A stretch of 53,887 bases of DNA from Phenylobacterium sp. (GTDB lineage: Bacteria > Pseudomonadota > Alphaproteobacteria > Caulobacterales > Caulobacteraceae). The DNA is taken from the NCBI RefSeq assembly GCF_016793225.1, contig NZ_JAEUMN010000103.1, positions 1 to 53,887 of the forward strand. Reading direction: 5' to 3'. Position numbers and translations under genes: made by a program. How positions within the stretch are numbered: position 1 is the first letter of the stretch; each line of letters opens with the position of its first letter. Below the pieces are notes generated by a model. That model was not told where the DNA came from, made no database searches, and saw only the letters and a program-made list of their open reading frames with translations. This document shows, one piece after another, positions 40,130 to 49,293 of this stretch.

Positions 40130-41206
40130 TCAGCGCGCGCCGGCCAGTTCGGCGAACTTCCAGCTCGTCTCGGCGAGGCCCAGCACCCGGTCGGCCTGCT
40201 GCGCGGCATGCGGGCTGTTGGCCGTGCCGTCGCGCACCCGGCCCACGATCCCCTGCAGGATGCCGGCGAGGCGGAAGGCGTTGTAGCTGAAGTACCAGTT
40301 GAGGTCCGGCAGGCCGCTGCGCCCGGTGAGGCCGCAGTAGTACTCCACGGCCTCCTCGCGCGTCGGGATGCCGTGCGCCTTCAGGTCCGGGATCTGCGAG
40401 ATCCCGCCGTTGACCCAGTTCATCAGCAGGTAGGTGAAGTCCGCGAGCGGCTCGCCGAGGGTCCCCAGTTCCCAATCCAGCACCGCGGCCACGCGGTTCT
40501 CGGTCGGGTGGAAGATCATGTTGTCGAGGCGGTAGTCGCCATGGACGATGGACGTGCGCTCCTGCTCGGGCGCCGTCTTCGGCAGCCATTCGATCAGGCG
40601 CTCCATCGCCGGGATATGGACCGTCTCGGACGCCTTGTACTGCTTGGTCCAGCGGTCGACCTGGCGGGCCATGTAGTTGCCGGGTCGGCCGTAGTCCTCC
40701 AGGCCCACCTTCACGTAGTCGGTGTTGTGCAGGTCGGCGAGGGTCTTGATCTTGGCCAGCACGATCTCGCGGCGCTCGGCCGGCGAGTAGGCGGGCAGCG
40801 ACTGGTCCCAGAGGATCCGACCCTCCACCATGTCCATCACGTAGAACATGGTCCCCACGACGCTCTCGTCGGTGCAGAGGCCGAACGGGCGTGCGACCGG
40901 GAAGCCGGTGGGATAGAGCGCCGAGATCACCTTGAACTCGCGGTCCACCGCGTGCGCCGACGGCAGCAGCTTGCCCGGCGGCTTGCGCCGCATGACGTAC
41001 TTCCGGTTCGGCGTGACCAGCTGGTAGGTCGGGTTCGACTGGCCGCCCTTGAACTGGCGCACCTCGAGCGGGCCCTGGTAGCCCTCGACGTTGGCTTCCA
41101 TCCAGCGCGCCAGCGAGGCTTCGTCGAACCGGTGGGTCTCGGCGACCTCTTTCGTGCCGGTGTTGAGCTGCTCGCGCTCCTGCTCGGCGGTCAGGGCTTC
41201 GGCCAT
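40130..41206 (-). CDS. APH-family phosphotransferase, ACAD10/11-kinase-like
   Basis: A 358-residue kinase-fold protein. VHGDYRLDNMIFHP is the catalytic loop and VLDWELGTLGEPLADFTYLL the metal-binding region. YVMRRKPPG supplies the ATP-binding Lys region. It belongs to the group linked to acyl-CoA dehydrogenases, whose human relatives are the kinase domains of ACAD10 and ACAD11, which phosphorylate 4-hydroxyacyl-CoA. No dehydrogenase adjoins it here, but two lie in the cluster at 11-13 kb. The start is the ATG at 41206 with a GGGGAG ribosome binding site. Phosphorylation of hydroxy acids or their CoA esters is the best inference. Confidence 0.8.
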   Translation of the reverse strand: MAEALTAEQEREQLNTGTKEVAETHRFDEASLARWMEANVEGYQGPLEVRQFKGGQSNPTYQLVTPNRKYVMRRKPPGKLLPSAHAVDREFKVISALYPTGFPVARPFGLCTDESVVGTMFYVMDMVEGRILWDQSLPAYSPAERREIVLAKIKTLADLHNTDYVKVGLEDYGRPGNYMARQVDRWTKQYKASETVHIPAMERLIEWLPKTAPEQERTSIVHGDYRLDNMIFHPTENRVAAVLDWELGTLGEPLADFTYLLMNWVNGGISQIPDLKAHGIPTREEAVEYYCGLTGRSGLPDLNWYFSYNAFRLAGILQGIVGRVRDGTANSPHAAQQADRVLGLAETSWKFAELAGAR

Positions 41207-41306
41207 GGTCTCTCCCCAGCTCGTACGCTTGTTTGGACGTCTTTTAGCCGGGTGCGCCGAGGGGGCAAGGCTTGACGCCCCGGCACGGCGGCCGCACGTG
41301 CCCGGC

Positions 41307-41741
41307 ATGGTCGAGGACGTCACGTCGATGATCGAGGTCGCCGCCCCGCGGGAACGCGTGTGGCAGGCCCTGAGCGACCCTGACCAGGTGAGCCGCTGGA
41401 TGGGCTGCCTCGGATTTCGCGGCGAGGCCGGGCACGTGTTCTACCTGCAGCCCGACCGCGCGCGGCGCGCGGCCGGCGACGTCGCGGGCGCGATCGCCTG
41501 CCGCATCGAGGTGCTGGACCGCCCCCGGCGGCTTTCGTTCAGCTGGGGTTTCCCCGACGTGCCGGACACCTTCGTCGACATCCGCCTGCGGGAGATTCCG
41601 GGAGGCACGCACGTGCGCCTCGTCCATTCCGGCTGGGACCAGTTCGACGACCGCGAGACCGAGGACGTCCGCGGCGGGCTGGGTCACGCCTGGCACGCCG
41701 TGGCGCTGCCGGCGCTCAAGGCGGTGGCGGAGGGGGGCTGA
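41307..41741 (+). CDS. SRPBCC/AHSA1-type START-fold protein
   Basis: A 144-residue protein of the Bet v1-like SRPBCC superfamily. SMIEVAAPRERVWQALSDPDQVSRWMG is the usual AHSA1 opening (in parts), RRLSFSWGF and THVRLVHSGW are the core strands, and the long C-terminal helix holds HAWHAVALPALKAVA. These proteins bind hydrophobic ligands or act as co-chaperones; many pair with ArsR regulators, but none is seen here. The ATG at 41307 is chosen; a GTG three codons earlier is possible. It is divergent from the APH kinase gene and converges with purD. Confidence 0.78.
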   Translation: MVEDVTSMIEVAAPRERVWQALSDPDQVSRWMGCLGFRGEAGHVFYLQPDRARRAAGDVAGAIACRIEVLDRPRRLSFSWGFPDVPDTFVDIRLREIPGGTHVRLVHSGWDQFDDRETEDVRGGLGHAWHAVALPALKAVAEGG

Positions 41742-41767
41742 GGCCCCGCCCCCAGGATCACCCAGGA

Positions 41768-43036
41768 TCAGCGCAGGGCGCGCCAGCCGATGTCGCGGCG
41801 GCAGAAGCCGTCGGGGAAGTCGATGGCGTCCACGGCCGCATAGGCCTTGTCGCGGGCCTCGCGAAGCGTGGGGCCGACGGCGCAGACGTTCAGGACGCGG
41901 CCGCCCGCCGCGCGCAGGACGCCCCCGGCGTCGCGCTTCGTGCCGGCATGCAGCACCACCACGTCGGGCCCGAAGTCGGCGTCCGCGCCGCGGATCTCGC
42001 CGCCGGCCGAGGGCTTGTCGGGATAGCCCTTGGCCGCCACGACGACGCAGACGGCGCTCTCGTCCCGCCACTTCGGCGGCGCCATCTCGGCCAGCCGCCC
42101 CTGCGCGCAGGCGACGAGGTACGGCACGAGGTCGCTCTCAAGCCGCAGCATGAGCACCTGGCACTCCGGATCCCCGAAGCGGACATTGAACTCCACCAGC
42201 TTCGGCCCCGCGGCCGTCGCCATCAGCTCCACGAAGAGCGCGCCCCGGTACGGCGCCCCGTCCGCCGCGATGCCCGCGAACGCCGGCTCCACGAGCCGCG
42301 TGCGCACCTGCTCGACCAGCTCAGGCGTGAAGACCGGCGCGGGCGAATAGGTCCCCATGCCGCCGGTGTTCGGGCCCTGCTCGCCGTCGAAGGCGCGCTT
42401 GTGGTCCTGTGCCCAGCCGAAGACCATGGAGTCCTTGCCGTCGCACAGGGCGAAGAGGGAGCCGATCTCGCCCTCCAGGAACTCCTCCAGCACCACGCGC
42501 GCCCCGGCCGCGCCGAAGCGGCCGCCGAACGCGTCGTCGATGGCGGCCTCCGCCTCCGCCCGGGTCGGCGCGATGACCACGCCCTTGCCGGCGGCCAGGC
42601 CGTCGGCCTTCACCACATAGGGCGGCTCGAACCGATCGAGGGCGCGCCGCGCCGCCTCCGCGCTCTCGCACACGGCATAGGCCGAGGTGGGCAGGCCGTA
42701 GCGGTCGCAGAAGGCCTTGGTGAAGGCCTTGGAGCTCTCCAGCTGGCCCGCCTGCGCCGTCGGGCCGAAGCAGGGGAATCCCGCTGCGGTCACCGCGTCG
42801 GCAAGCCCGGCGGCGACCGCCGACTCCGGCCCGATCACCACGAGATCGGCGGCGATCTCGCGGGCGAGCTCCACGAGCGCGGGCACGTCGGTGGCGGGCA
42901 CGTCCCGCAACTCCGCCTGGGCGGCCATGCCGGGGTTCCCGGGCGCCGCCACCAGGCGTGTCACCAGGGGAGAGGCGGCGATCTTCCAGGCCAGCGCATG
43001 CTCGCGCCCACCGGAGCCCACGAGGAGGATGTTCAT
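41768..43036 (-). CDS. purD: Phosphoribosylamine-glycine ligase
   Basis: A 422-residue PurD (GAR synthetase), the second step of de novo purine synthesis: ATP-dependent joining of glycine to phosphoribosylamine. It starts MNILLVGSGGREHALAWKI, the family signature, and shows VVKADGLAAGKGVVI (ATP-grasp), GPNTGGMGTYSPAPVF and NVRFGDPECQ. Length is as in other bacteria. The ATG at 43036 faces the signalling operon across a 237-base divergent region. Nothing odd was seen. Confidence 0.95.
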   Translation of the reverse strand: MNILLVGSGGREHALAWKIAASPLVTRLVAAPGNPGMAAQAELRDVPATDVPALVELAREIAADLVVIGPESAVAAGLADAVTAAGFPCFGPTAQAGQLESSKAFTKAFCDRYGLPTSAYAVCESAEAARRALDRFEPPYVVKADGLAAGKGVVIAPTRAEAEAAIDDAFGGRFGAAGARVVLEEFLEGEIGSLFALCDGKDSMVFGWAQDHKRAFDGEQGPNTGGMGTYSPAPVFTPELVEQVRTRLVEPAFAGIAADGAPYRGALFVELMATAAGPKLVEFNVRFGDPECQVLMLRLESDLVPYLVACAQGRLAEMAPPKWRDESAVCVVVAAKGYPDKPSAGGEIRGADADFGPDVVVLHAGTKRDAGGVLRAAGGRVLNVCAVGPTLREARDKAYAAVDAIDFPDGFCRRDIGWRALR

Positions 43037-43099
43037 GGCAGGCGGCTTTGGCGTGGGAGGACCGGGCGGTCAAGGCGTCTGCGGCGTGCGGCGGGATGC

Positions 43100-43125
43100 G
43101 GAACCAAACGCCAAGCTGCGCCGTT
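43100..43125 (+). promoter_or_regulatory. EcfG/sigma-T-type promoter of the hybrid-kinase operon
   Basis: GGAAC (43100-43104), 17 bases, CGTT (43122-43125); read as GGAACC-N16-CGTT it matches the alphaproteobacterial general-stress consensus with no mismatch. Transcription would begin near 43133, leaving a leader of about 140 bases before the kinase start. It lies in the divergent gap with purD and points toward the kinase. Confidence 0.65.
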
Positions 43126-43273
43126 ACGGCGCTTGGGGGGAGTGCTGGTCGGCGATCGACGGGTCCATCTCCTCAGACGGGCTGCTGCGGACCGAACCCG
43201 CCGCCGGCAGTCCGGGCCCGAACTCAGTACCTGCGGCCGCTGACCGCCAGCGGTCGCGCGCCGCCGTTCCAGG

Positions 43274-46200
43274 ATGTCCATGTCCGCTTCCCGCGTCCGC
43301 ATCACTTCGTCGTTCGAATCACGGGTGGACGTCTGGACGACCCTTGGCCTTGTCGCCGTGCTGCTGTTCTTCCTGATCAGCGGCTCGGTCTCGTACCTGA
43401 ACGTCGCGGAACTCCAGGCGAACAATGCGCGCATCCGGCAGTCGCATCGCGTCATCGTGGCGGTGGACAACCTGCGGTCCCTGATCCAGGACGCCGAGAC
43501 CGGTCAGCGCGGATATCTGCTGACCGGCGATCCCCGGTACCTCGAGCCCTACCGGCTCGCCGTCACGAACGCGGCGGCCGCGCAGGATGAAGTGGCGGCG
43601 CTGACGCGCATCAGCCCGGTGCAGCAGCTCAACGCGATCCAGTTGCGGCGAAGCATCGACGCCAAGCTCGCGGAGCTGAAATCGACCATCCTGCTCCGGG
43701 AGACCGAAGGTCCGGAGGCCGCCCTGGCCGTCGTGCGCGGAGACCAGGGTCGCGCGGAGATGGACGCCATCCGCGCCCGCCTCGCCGCCATGCGGCAGGA
43801 GGAGCAACGGGTCCGCGAACTGCTCATCGCGGAGATGCACCAGGCGCAGCAGGCGGCCGTCCTCAGCATCGCGCTCTCCGGTCTTCTGGGCGCGGCGCTG
43901 ACCGTCCTGGTGTTCACCCTCATCCGCCGCGACGCCCGCGCCCGCGCCCGCCAGGCCTGGCTGCAGTCGGGGCAGGTCGAGCTGGCGGACGCCATGATGG
44001 GCGACAAATCGATCGAGCAGCTCTCCGACGCCGTGCTGGCCTTCCTTGCCCGCTACGCCGGCTGCCAGGCGGGCGCCTTGTTCAAGGGGCATGGCGGGGA
44101 CTTCCGGCTCGTGGCGACGTTCGGCGTGCCCGACGGCGCGCCCATTCCCGAGCGTTTCGCGTCCGGCGAGGGCCTGCTCGGCCAGGTGGTCGTCGAGCGC
44201 CGGCCGATCGTCGTCCGCGACGTGCCGGACGGCTATCTCACGATCGGTTCGGCGTTCGGCCGCGGCGCCCCGCGCCATCTCCTGATCGCGCCCGCCATGG
44301 CCGACGGGGTGGTCAACGCCGTGGTCGAGCTCGGCTTCCTCGAGCCGATCGAGGACCGCGTGCTGGACCTCCTGGCGCAGAGCGCCGCCGCCCTGGGCGT
44401 GGCCCTGCGCTCCGCCCGCTACCGGACACAGCTGCAGGAGGCGCTGGAGGAGACGCAGCGGCAGTCCGAGGAGCTGCAGGTTCAGAGCGAGGAGCTCCGC
44501 GTCTCCAACGAGGAGCTGGAGGAGCAGGGCCGCGCGCTCAAGGAATCGCAGGTGCGGCTCGAACAGCAGCAGGTGGAGCTGGAGCAGACCAACAGCCAGC
44601 TCGAGGAGCAGGCCCAGACGCTCGCCGGCCAGCGCGACGAGCTGGAGCGGACGGCCGCGGCGGTCGAGCAGAAGGCGCGCGAGCTGGAGCAGGCAAGCCA
44701 GTACAAGTCGGACTTCCTCGCCAACATGTCGCACGAGCTGCGGACGCCGCTGAACTCGCTGCTCATCCTCTCCAAGCTGCTGGGCGACAATCCGGATGGG
44801 AACCTGTCGGAGGACCAGGTCCGCTACGCCCGCACGATCCAGTCTTCCGGCAACGACCTGCTGACCCTCATCAACGACATCCTGGACCTGTCGAAGATCG
44901 AAGCCGGACAGCTCCAGATCCAGGCCGAGGATGTTCCGCTGCGGCGTCTGGTGACCGACCTGCGCGGGCTCTTCCAGCCGGTGGCGGACCAGCGTGGCCT
45001 GACGTTCGACATCGATCTCGCGGACGACCTTCCCGAGACCGTCGAGACCGATCGCCAGCGCCTGGAGCAGGTCCTGAAGAACCTGCTGTCGAACGCCTTC
45101 AAGTTCACCGAGAAGGGGGGCGTGCGGCTCGCCTTCGCGCGCGCCGGCGCGGACCGCCTCGCCGTGGCCGTCAAGGACACCGGCATCGGGATCTCGGCGG
45201 AGCAGCAGCAGGCGATCTTTGACGCCTTCCGGCAGGCCGACGGGACGATCAGCCGGAAGTACGGCGGCACGGGCCTGGGGCTATCCATCTCGCGCGAGCT
45301 GGCGCGGCTGCTCGGCGGCGCCATCGACCTGAAGAGCGCCCCGGGCAAGGGCAGCACGTTCATGCTGTCGATCCCGTTGGCGTTCGATCCTGCGCGGGTG
45401 GCCGCCTGGGAGCCCCCGACGAGCGCGCCGGCGACGCAGACGGCCCCCGCCACCGAGCCGCTGCCGCAGCGCAGACGCCCGGCGCCGGCCCGACGGGTGA
45501 AGGACGATCGCGAGGCCCCGATGGACGGCCGCAGGGTGCTGCTGGTCATCGAGGACGATCCGAGCTTCGCCGACATCGTCTGCGACCTCTCCCGTGAACT
45601 GGGATTCCGCTGCCTCGTGGCCGACACCGCGGAGGAAGCCCTGGAACTCGCCGCGGAGTTCAAGCCGCACGCCATCGTCCTGGACGTGGGTCTTCCCGAC
45701 CAGTCCGGCCTCACGGTGCTGGACCAGCTCAAGCGTGACGACGCGACCCGCCACATCCCGATCCACGTCGTCTCGGGCGCCGACCACAGCCAGACCGCGC
45801 TGTCCCTGGGCGCTGTGGGCTACCTGATCAAGCCGGTGCAGCGCGAGCAGCTGGCCGAGGTGCTCCAGAACCTCCAGTCGAAGCTGACGCGCACGATGCG
45901 GCGGGTCCTCATCGTGGAGGACGACGACGTGCAGCGCGACGCCGTCAGCCGCCTGCTGGCGTCGGGAGACGTGGAGACGGTCGGGGTCGGCACGGCGGCC
46001 GAGTGCCTGGAAATGCTCAGGTCCCAGACGTTCGACTGCATGGTGCTCGACCTGTCGCTCCCGGACGCATCGGGCTTCTCCCTGCTCGAGACGCTCAGCC
46101 AGGGCGACCACGCCTTCCCGCCCGTGATCGTCTACACGGGCCACGAGCTTTCCGCGGACGACGAGCAGCGGCTGCGGCGCTACTCGAACTCGATCATTAT

Positions 46201-46714
46201 CAAGGGCGCGAAGTCGCCCGAGCGGCTGCTCGACGAGGTCTCCCTGTTCCTGCACCAGGTGGTGGCCGAACTGCCGCCCGAGCAGCAGCGGATGATCCGG
46301 AAGGCGCGCAACCGGGACGCCGTGCTCGAGGGCCGGCGCATCCTCATCGTCGAGGACGACGTCCGGAACGTGTACTCGCTCACCAGCGTTCTGGAACCTC
46401 GCGGCGCCTCGGTGCAGATCGCCCGCAACGGGCAGGAAGCCATCGATGCGCTCGCGCAGTCCGCCGGGGGCTCCGCGCCGGCGATCGATCTCGTGCTCAT
46501 GGACGTCATGATGCCGGTGGTGGACGGGCTCGAGGCGACCCGCCGGATCCGCAGCGATCCGAAGTGGGCCGACCTGCCGATCCTCATGCTGACCGCCAAG
46601 GCGATGCCGGACGACCAGGAGCGCTGCCTGCAGGCCGGCGCGAACGACTACATGGCCAAGCCGATCGACGTGGACAAGCTGCTGTCGCTCGTGCGCGTCT
46701 GGATGCCCCGATGA
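43274..46714 (+). CDS. CHASE3/GAF hybrid sensor histidine kinase with three receiver domains
   Basis: An 1146-residue membrane kinase. Order: helix 1 (about 21-41), periplasmic CHASE3 domain with QDAETGQRGYLLTGD (to about 185), helix 2 (about 195-217), GAF domain (about 240-375), a long coiled coil rich in Glu/Gln (about 380-480), HisKA with His487 in SHELRTPLN, a HATPase with NLLSNAFKFTEKG and GTGLGLSIS, then three receivers with phosphoryl-accepting Asp804, Asp926 and Asp1077. The middle receiver has a degenerate C-terminal region (SIIIKGAKSPERLL). A second ATG (43280) with AGGA five bases upstream is an equally good start. Overlap with cheR (ATGA) shows a coupled operon. Multi-step phosphorelay in a stress response is likely. 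Confidence 0.92.
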   Translation: MSMSASRVRITSSFESRVDVWTTLGLVAVLLFFLISGSVSYLNVAELQANNARIRQSHRVIVAVDNLRSLIQDAETGQRGYLLTGDPRYLEPYRLAVTNAAAAQDEVAALTRISPVQQLNAIQLRRSIDAKLAELKSTILLRETEGPEAALAVVRGDQGRAEMDAIRARLAAMRQEEQRVRELLIAEMHQAQQAAVLSIALSGLLGAALTVLVFTLIRRDARARARQAWLQSGQVELADAMMGDKSIEQLSDAVLAFLARYAGCQAGALFKGHGGDFRLVATFGVPDGAPIPERFASGEGLLGQVVVERRPIVVRDVPDGYLTIGSAFGRGAPRHLLIAPAMADGVVNAVVELGFLEPIEDRVLDLLAQSAAALGVALRSARYRTQLQEALEETQRQSEELQVQSEELRVSNEELEEQGRALKESQVRLEQQQVELEQTNSQLEEQAQTLAGQRDELERTAAAVEQKARELEQASQYKSDFLANMSHELRTPLNSLLILSKLLGDNPDGNLSEDQVRYARTIQSSGNDLLTLINDILDLSKIEAGQLQIQAEDVPLRRLVTDLRGLFQPVADQRGLTFDIDLADDLPETVETDRQRLEQVLKNLLSNAFKFTEKGGVRLAFARAGADRLAVAVKDTGIGISAEQQQAIFDAFRQADGTISRKYGGTGLGLSISRELARLLGGAIDLKSAPGKGSTFMLSIPLAFDPARVAAWEPPTSAPATQTAPATEPLPQRRRPAPARRVKDDREAPMDGRRVLLVIEDDPSFADIVCDLSRELGFRCLVADTAEEALELAAEFKPHAIVLDVGLPDQSGLTVLDQLKRDDATRHIPIHVVSGADHSQTALSLGAVGYLIKPVQREQLAEVLQNLQSKLTRTMRRVLIVEDDDVQRDAVSRLLASGDVETVGVGTAAECLEMLRSQTFDCMVLDLSLPDASGFSLLETLSQGDHAFPPVIVYTGHELSADDEQRLRRYSNSIIIKGAKSPERLLDEVSLFLHQVVAELPPEQQRMIRKARNRDAVLEGRRILIVEDDVRNVYSLTSVLEPRGASVQIARNGQEAIDALAQSAGGSAPAIDLVLMDVMMPVVDGLEATRRIRSDPKWADLPILMLTAKAMPDDQERCLQAGANDYMAKPIDVDKLLSLVRVWMPR

Positions 46715-47550
46715 GCGCGGCGCTGCGGGAGCCGGGCGTCGAGGACCTGGAAATCGACCTGCTCCTGGAGGCGCTGTTCCAGCGCTACCACTATGATTTC
46801 CGCAGCTACGCCCGCGCCTCGATCAAGCGCCGCCTGGTCCAGGCCCGCGACCAGCTGGGCTTCACCAGCATCTCGGCGATGCAGGCGGGCCTCCTGCACG
46901 ACCCCGCCACCCTGGGACGGCTCCTGGGCTACCTTACCGTCCAGGTGAGCGAGATGTTCCGCGACCCGAGCTACTTCCGGGCGCTGCGCGAGAAGGTGCT
47001 GCCGCACCTCAGGACCTATCCCTCGCTCAAGGTCTGGGTCGCCGGCTGCAGCCATGGCGAGGAGGTCTACTCGCTGGCCATCCTGTTCCGCGAGGAGGGG
47101 CTGGAGGACCGCACCATCTTCTACGCCACCGACATCAATCCCGCCGCTCTGCGCGCCGCCGAGGCCGGCGTCTACCCGCTCGAGCTGGTGAAGAAGTTCA
47201 CCGCCAACCACCAGAAGTCCGGCGGGCGGTCCTCGCTCTCGGACTACTACACCGCCGACTACGGCCGCGCGATCCTCGACAAGTCGCTGCGCAGCCGGAT
47301 CGTCTTCTCGGACCACAGCCTGGTGACCGACGCGGTCTTCGGCGAGATGCACCTCATCTCCTGCCGCAACGTGCTGATCTACTTCGACCGGGCCCTGCAG
47401 GACCGGGCCATCGGGCTCTTCCACGACTCGCTCGCGCGCAAGGGCTTCCTGGGGCTGGGACTGAAGGAGAGCCTGCGGTTCTCGAGTCACGCCGGCGCCT
47501 TCGCGGAGTTCGTGCGCGAGGAGAAGATCTACCAGAGGCGCGACCCATGA
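46711..47550 (+). CDS. CheR-type protein methyltransferase
   Basis: A 279-residue SAM-dependent glutamate methyltransferase. The N-terminal helical domain opens LLEALFQRYHYDFRSYARASIKRRL, and the SAM site is seen in VWVAGCSHGEEVYSLAI, YATDINPAAL and ISCRNVLIYFDRALQ. It lacks C-terminal TPRs. No methyl-accepting chemoreceptor, CheA or CheW lies nearby; instead it sits between a hybrid kinase and a CheB-like gene, overlapping both by 4 bases. CheR/CheB pairs joined to CHASE3 or PAS kinases are known outside chemotaxis, where the methylation target may be the kinase's own coiled coil. That target is inferred. Confidence 0.9.
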   Translation: MSAALREPGVEDLEIDLLLEALFQRYHYDFRSYARASIKRRLVQARDQLGFTSISAMQAGLLHDPATLGRLLGYLTVQVSEMFRDPSYFRALREKVLPHLRTYPSLKVWVAGCSHGEEVYSLAILFREEGLEDRTIFYATDINPAALRAAEAGVYPLELVKKFTANHQKSGGRSSLSDYYTADYGRAILDKSLRSRIVFSDHSLVTDAVFGEMHLISCRNVLIYFDRALQDRAIGLFHDSLARKGFLGLGLKESLRFSSHAGAFAEFVREEKIYQRRDP

Positions 47551-48122
47551 CGCGCCCCACCCCCGGAGTGGTCGCCATCGGCGGATCGGCCGGCGCCGTC
47601 CAGGCGCTTCTGCGCATCCTCCCGACCCTGCCGGCCGACTTCCCGGCGCCGATCCTGATCGTGGTGCACGTGCCGCCGGACCGGGAGAACGCCCTCGTCC
47701 CGCTGTTCCAGAACAAGTGCAGGGTGGGCGTGAAGGAAGCCGAGGACAAGGAGGTCGCCCAGCCGGGCGTCGCCTACTTCGCGCCCTCCGACTACCATCT
47801 CCTCGTCGAGGCCGACGGCAGCCTGTCGCTGTCGGCGGACGAGCTCGTGAACCTGTCGCGCCCTGCGATCGACGTCCTCTTCGACAGCGTGGCCGACGCC
47901 TTCGGGTCCGCGGCCACGGCGATCGTGCTCACGGGCGCGAACCACGACGGCGCGGCCGGGCTGAGCGCCGTCGTCGCCGCCGGCGGACACGCCGTCGTGG
48001 AGGATCCGGCGGAGGCCTATGTGGCCGCCATGCCCGAGGCCGCGCTCCGGGCCTGCCCCGGCGCCACGGTGCTGCGGCTGGACGCCATCGCATCGCATCT
48101 GTCCAACCTGAGGGCGCCATGA
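47547..48122 (+). CDS. CheB-type methylesterase without receiver domain
   Basis: A 191-residue protein consisting only of the CheB catalytic domain. The triad is visible: Ser14 in IGGSAGA, His41 in VVHVPP and Asp134 in TGANHDGAAG. PGVAYFAPSDYHLLVE is the family middle segment. Chemotaxis CheB has an N-terminal receiver that restrains the esterase; here it is absent, so activity would depend on partners, perhaps the receivers of the flanking kinases. It overlaps cheR and the next kinase gene by 4 bases each. It should remove methyl esters set by the adjacent CheR. Confidence 0.9.
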   Translation: MTRPTPGVVAIGGSAGAVQALLRILPTLPADFPAPILIVVHVPPDRENALVPLFQNKCRVGVKEAEDKEVAQPGVAYFAPSDYHLLVEADGSLSLSADELVNLSRPAIDVLFDSVADAFGSAATAIVLTGANHDGAAGLSAVVAAGGHAVVEDPAEAYVAAMPEAALRACPGATVLRLDAIASHLSNLRAP

Positions 48123-49261
48123 CCACCGCGAGCGCGCCCATCCACTTCCTGCTGGTCGACGACCTCCAGGAGAACCTCCTGGCCCTGGAGGGGCTGCTGC
48201 AGCGCGACGGCCTGGTCTGCCTGAAGGCGCGCTCGGGCGACGAGGCGCTGGAACTGCTGCTGAGGCACGACGTGGCGCTGGCGCTTCTCGACGTCCAGAT
48301 GCCGGGCATGGACGGCTTCCAGCTGGCCGAGTTCATGCGCGGCGCCGAGGTCTCGCGTCACGTCCCCATCATCTTCCTGACGGCCGGCACGGCGGATCGT
48401 CAGCGCCGGTTCCGCGGCTATGAGGCCGGGGCGGTCGACTTCCTGCAGAAGCCCATCGAGGCGGACGTGCTGCGCAGCAAGGCCAACGTCTTCTTCGACC
48501 TGCACCAGCAGCGTCGGCAGATCATCGCGCAGCGCGATGAGCTCGAAGCCCTCGCCGCGGCGCTCCAGACCGCCGACCGGCACAAGAACGAGTTCCTGGC
48601 GGTCCTCGGTCACGAGATACGCAATCCCGTGATGGCGCTCAGCGCCGGGCTCCACTTCCTCCGGCGCCGGAAGGACCCTCAGAAGACGGACGAGATCCAT
48701 GCCCAGATGGAGCGGCAGGTCGCGCACCTGACGCGCCTCGTGGACGACATGCTGGACATCTCGCGGATCGACCAGGGCAAGATCGCGCTCTGCAAGGACA
48801 CCGTGGCGCTTCAGACGGTCCTGGAGTTCGCGGTCGAGGCCAGCCGGCCGCAAATCGACGCGGCAGGCCACACCTTCACCACGCACATGCCCGCGGCCCC
48901 TGTGAACCTGCACGCCGATCCCACGCGGCTTGCCCAGGTGGTCAGCAACCTCCTAAACAACGCGGCGAGATACACCCCGGCCGGTGGGCGGATCGCCCTG
49001 AGCGCGCGGGTGGTGGACGGCTTCGCGGAGATCGACGTCTCGGACACCGGCATCGGCATCCCGCCCGAGATGCAGTCGAAGATCTTCGAGCTCTTCGCGC
49101 AGGTGAAGAGCCCGACGGAACGGGCCCAGGAGGGGCTCGGCATCGGGCTCGCACTCGGCAAGCAGCTCATGGAGCTGCATGACGGAACCATCTCGCTCAC
49201 GTCCAGCACGCCGGGGGCGGGCAGCACCTTCCGGATCCGTCTGCCGGTGCTCGGCGCCTGA
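48119..49261 (+). CDS. Response regulator-histidine kinase hybrid (REC-HisKA-HATPase)
   Basis: A 380-residue soluble protein. The N-terminal receiver has acidic pair Asp14/Asp15, acceptor Asp58 (LLDVQMPG) and Lys111 (FLQKPIE). A short coiled coil (about 128-155) leads to HisKA with His165 in LGHEIRNPV and a HATPase with NLLNNAARYTPAGG, DTGIGIPP and GLGIGLALGKQL. It has no membrane helix or sensor domain, so its input is probably phosphoryl transfer from the upstream hybrid kinase. It is the fourth and last gene of the operon; an EcfG-type promoter and a terminated small-RNA unit begin 3 bases after its stop. Confidence 0.9.
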   Translation: MTTASAPIHFLLVDDLQENLLALEGLLQRDGLVCLKARSGDEALELLLRHDVALALLDVQMPGMDGFQLAEFMRGAEVSRHVPIIFLTAGTADRQRRFRGYEAGAVDFLQKPIEADVLRSKANVFFDLHQQRRQIIAQRDELEALAAALQTADRHKNEFLAVLGHEIRNPVMALSAGLHFLRRRKDPQKTDEIHAQMERQVAHLTRLVDDMLDISRIDQGKIALCKDTVALQTVLEFAVEASRPQIDAAGHTFTTHMPAAPVNLHADPTRLAQVVSNLLNNAARYTPAGGRIALSARVVDGFAEIDVSDTGIGIPPEMQSKIFELFAQVKSPTERAQEGLGIGLALGKQLMELHDGTISLTSSTPGAGSTFRIRLPVLGA

Positions 49262-49263
49262 GC

Positions 49264-49288
49264 GGAACGACCCGCGGGGACGTGCGTT
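49264..49288 (+). promoter_or_regulatory. EcfG/sigma-T-type promoter of the small RNA
   Basis: GGAAC (49264-49268), 16 bases, CGTT (49285-49288), matching the general-stress consensus exactly. The predicted start of transcription is about 49294. The next thing downstream is a strong terminator at 49367-49397, not a gene, so the promoter should make a transcript of about 104 bases. Confidence 0.7.
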
Positions 49289-49293
49289 CAGGT

